Shown piece after piece: positions 5,748 through 5,787 of a stretch of 5,787 nucleotides of DNA; positions within the stretch are counted from its first letter, which is position 1; each line of letters opens with the position of its first letter. This stretch comes from an uncultured Chlamydiae bacterium (GTDB taxonomy: Bacteria > Chlamydiota > Chlamydiia > Chlamydiales > CALBHK01): assembly GCA_937894565.1 (NCBI GenBank), contig CALBHK010000054.1, forward strand, positions 1-5,787. Direction: 5' to 3'. The translations under genes were made by a program, and so were the position numbers. Under the pieces are notes generated by a model. The model worked only from the letters and a program-made list of their open reading frames with translations, was not told where the DNA came from and searched no databases.

Positions 5748-5787
5748 AATCCCTTGTAGGCTGTTTCATCTCGACCACAATTGCAAT
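5744..5787 (+). CDS. Start of a further exported protein, cut by the window edge
   Basis: The ATG at 5744 overlaps the lipoprotein stop in an ATGA junction (5744-5747), with AGGAAA at 5731-5736 as ribosome site. The fourteen visible codons, MKSLVGCFISTTIA, look like a signal peptide (Lys then hydrophobic residues). The product cannot be identified. The junction makes it the third gene of the phosphatase operon. Confidence 0.6.
   Translation, partial: MKSLVGCFISTTIA

Noticed and set aside
1..5787. A variable repeat, CRISPR array, tRNA or insertion sequence in the window
   Set aside because: I looked for a second copy of the GFRCALP-coding end, regular spaced repeats, cloverleaf-like stretches and transposase motifs, and found none.

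Overview
The window reads as an AT-rich bacterial chromosome segment in two blocks. The left block (about 1-2535, + strand) is a diversity-generating retroelement (DGR) cassette. The right block (2535-5787) is an envelope/signalling neighbourhood: a minus-strand FecR-domain membrane protein, and a divergent + strand operon of a HAMP-SpoIIE phosphatase, a PEGA/TPR lipoprotein and the start of a further exported protein. Membrane-tethered PP2C phosphatases, FecR-fold proteins and TPR lipoproteins together suggest a Gram-negative with complex signalling. A Bdellovibrionota-like deltaproteobacterial relative is my guess, held at low confidence because no phylogenetic marker is present.

DGR block. 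After a non-coding leader (1-157) come three tightly overlapping genes: an excisionase/MerR-type helix-turn-helix protein whose C-terminal half looks like a second Avd-type four-helix domain (158-832), a standard-sized Avd accessory protein (792-1163), and a DGR-type reverse transcriptase (about 1147-2196) with IGNLTSQ in place of the usual QG motif and an intact YMDD box. Thirteen bases after the TAG that opens its frame lies a template repeat (about 2210-2362). Read in one frame it gives an Asn-codon-rich C-type-lectin tail ending in IGFRCALPAE and a stop. Eleven of its codons are AAY, the signature of adenine-directed mutagenesis. A non-coding tail with strong hairpins follows and ends in an intrinsic terminator at 2500-2535. 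No variable repeat lies in the window, so the diversified target must be elsewhere.

How the parts fit. By analogy with known DGRs, the operon transcript would supply the template RNA. The RT with Avd would copy it into A-mutagenised cDNA, which replaces the matching 3' end of a lectin-fold target gene. The HTH-Avd fusion is the unusual component. It could regulate the cassette, form mixed Avd oligomers, or bring the complex to DNA; the sequence cannot separate these.

Right block. The FecR-like gene converges on the DGR terminator. Its start lies only 18 bp from, or overlaps, the start of the divergent phosphatase gene. The phosphatase, lipoprotein and the following partial gene are joined by 0-bp and ATGA junctions and look like one transcription unit. 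I see no functional link between this block and the DGR.
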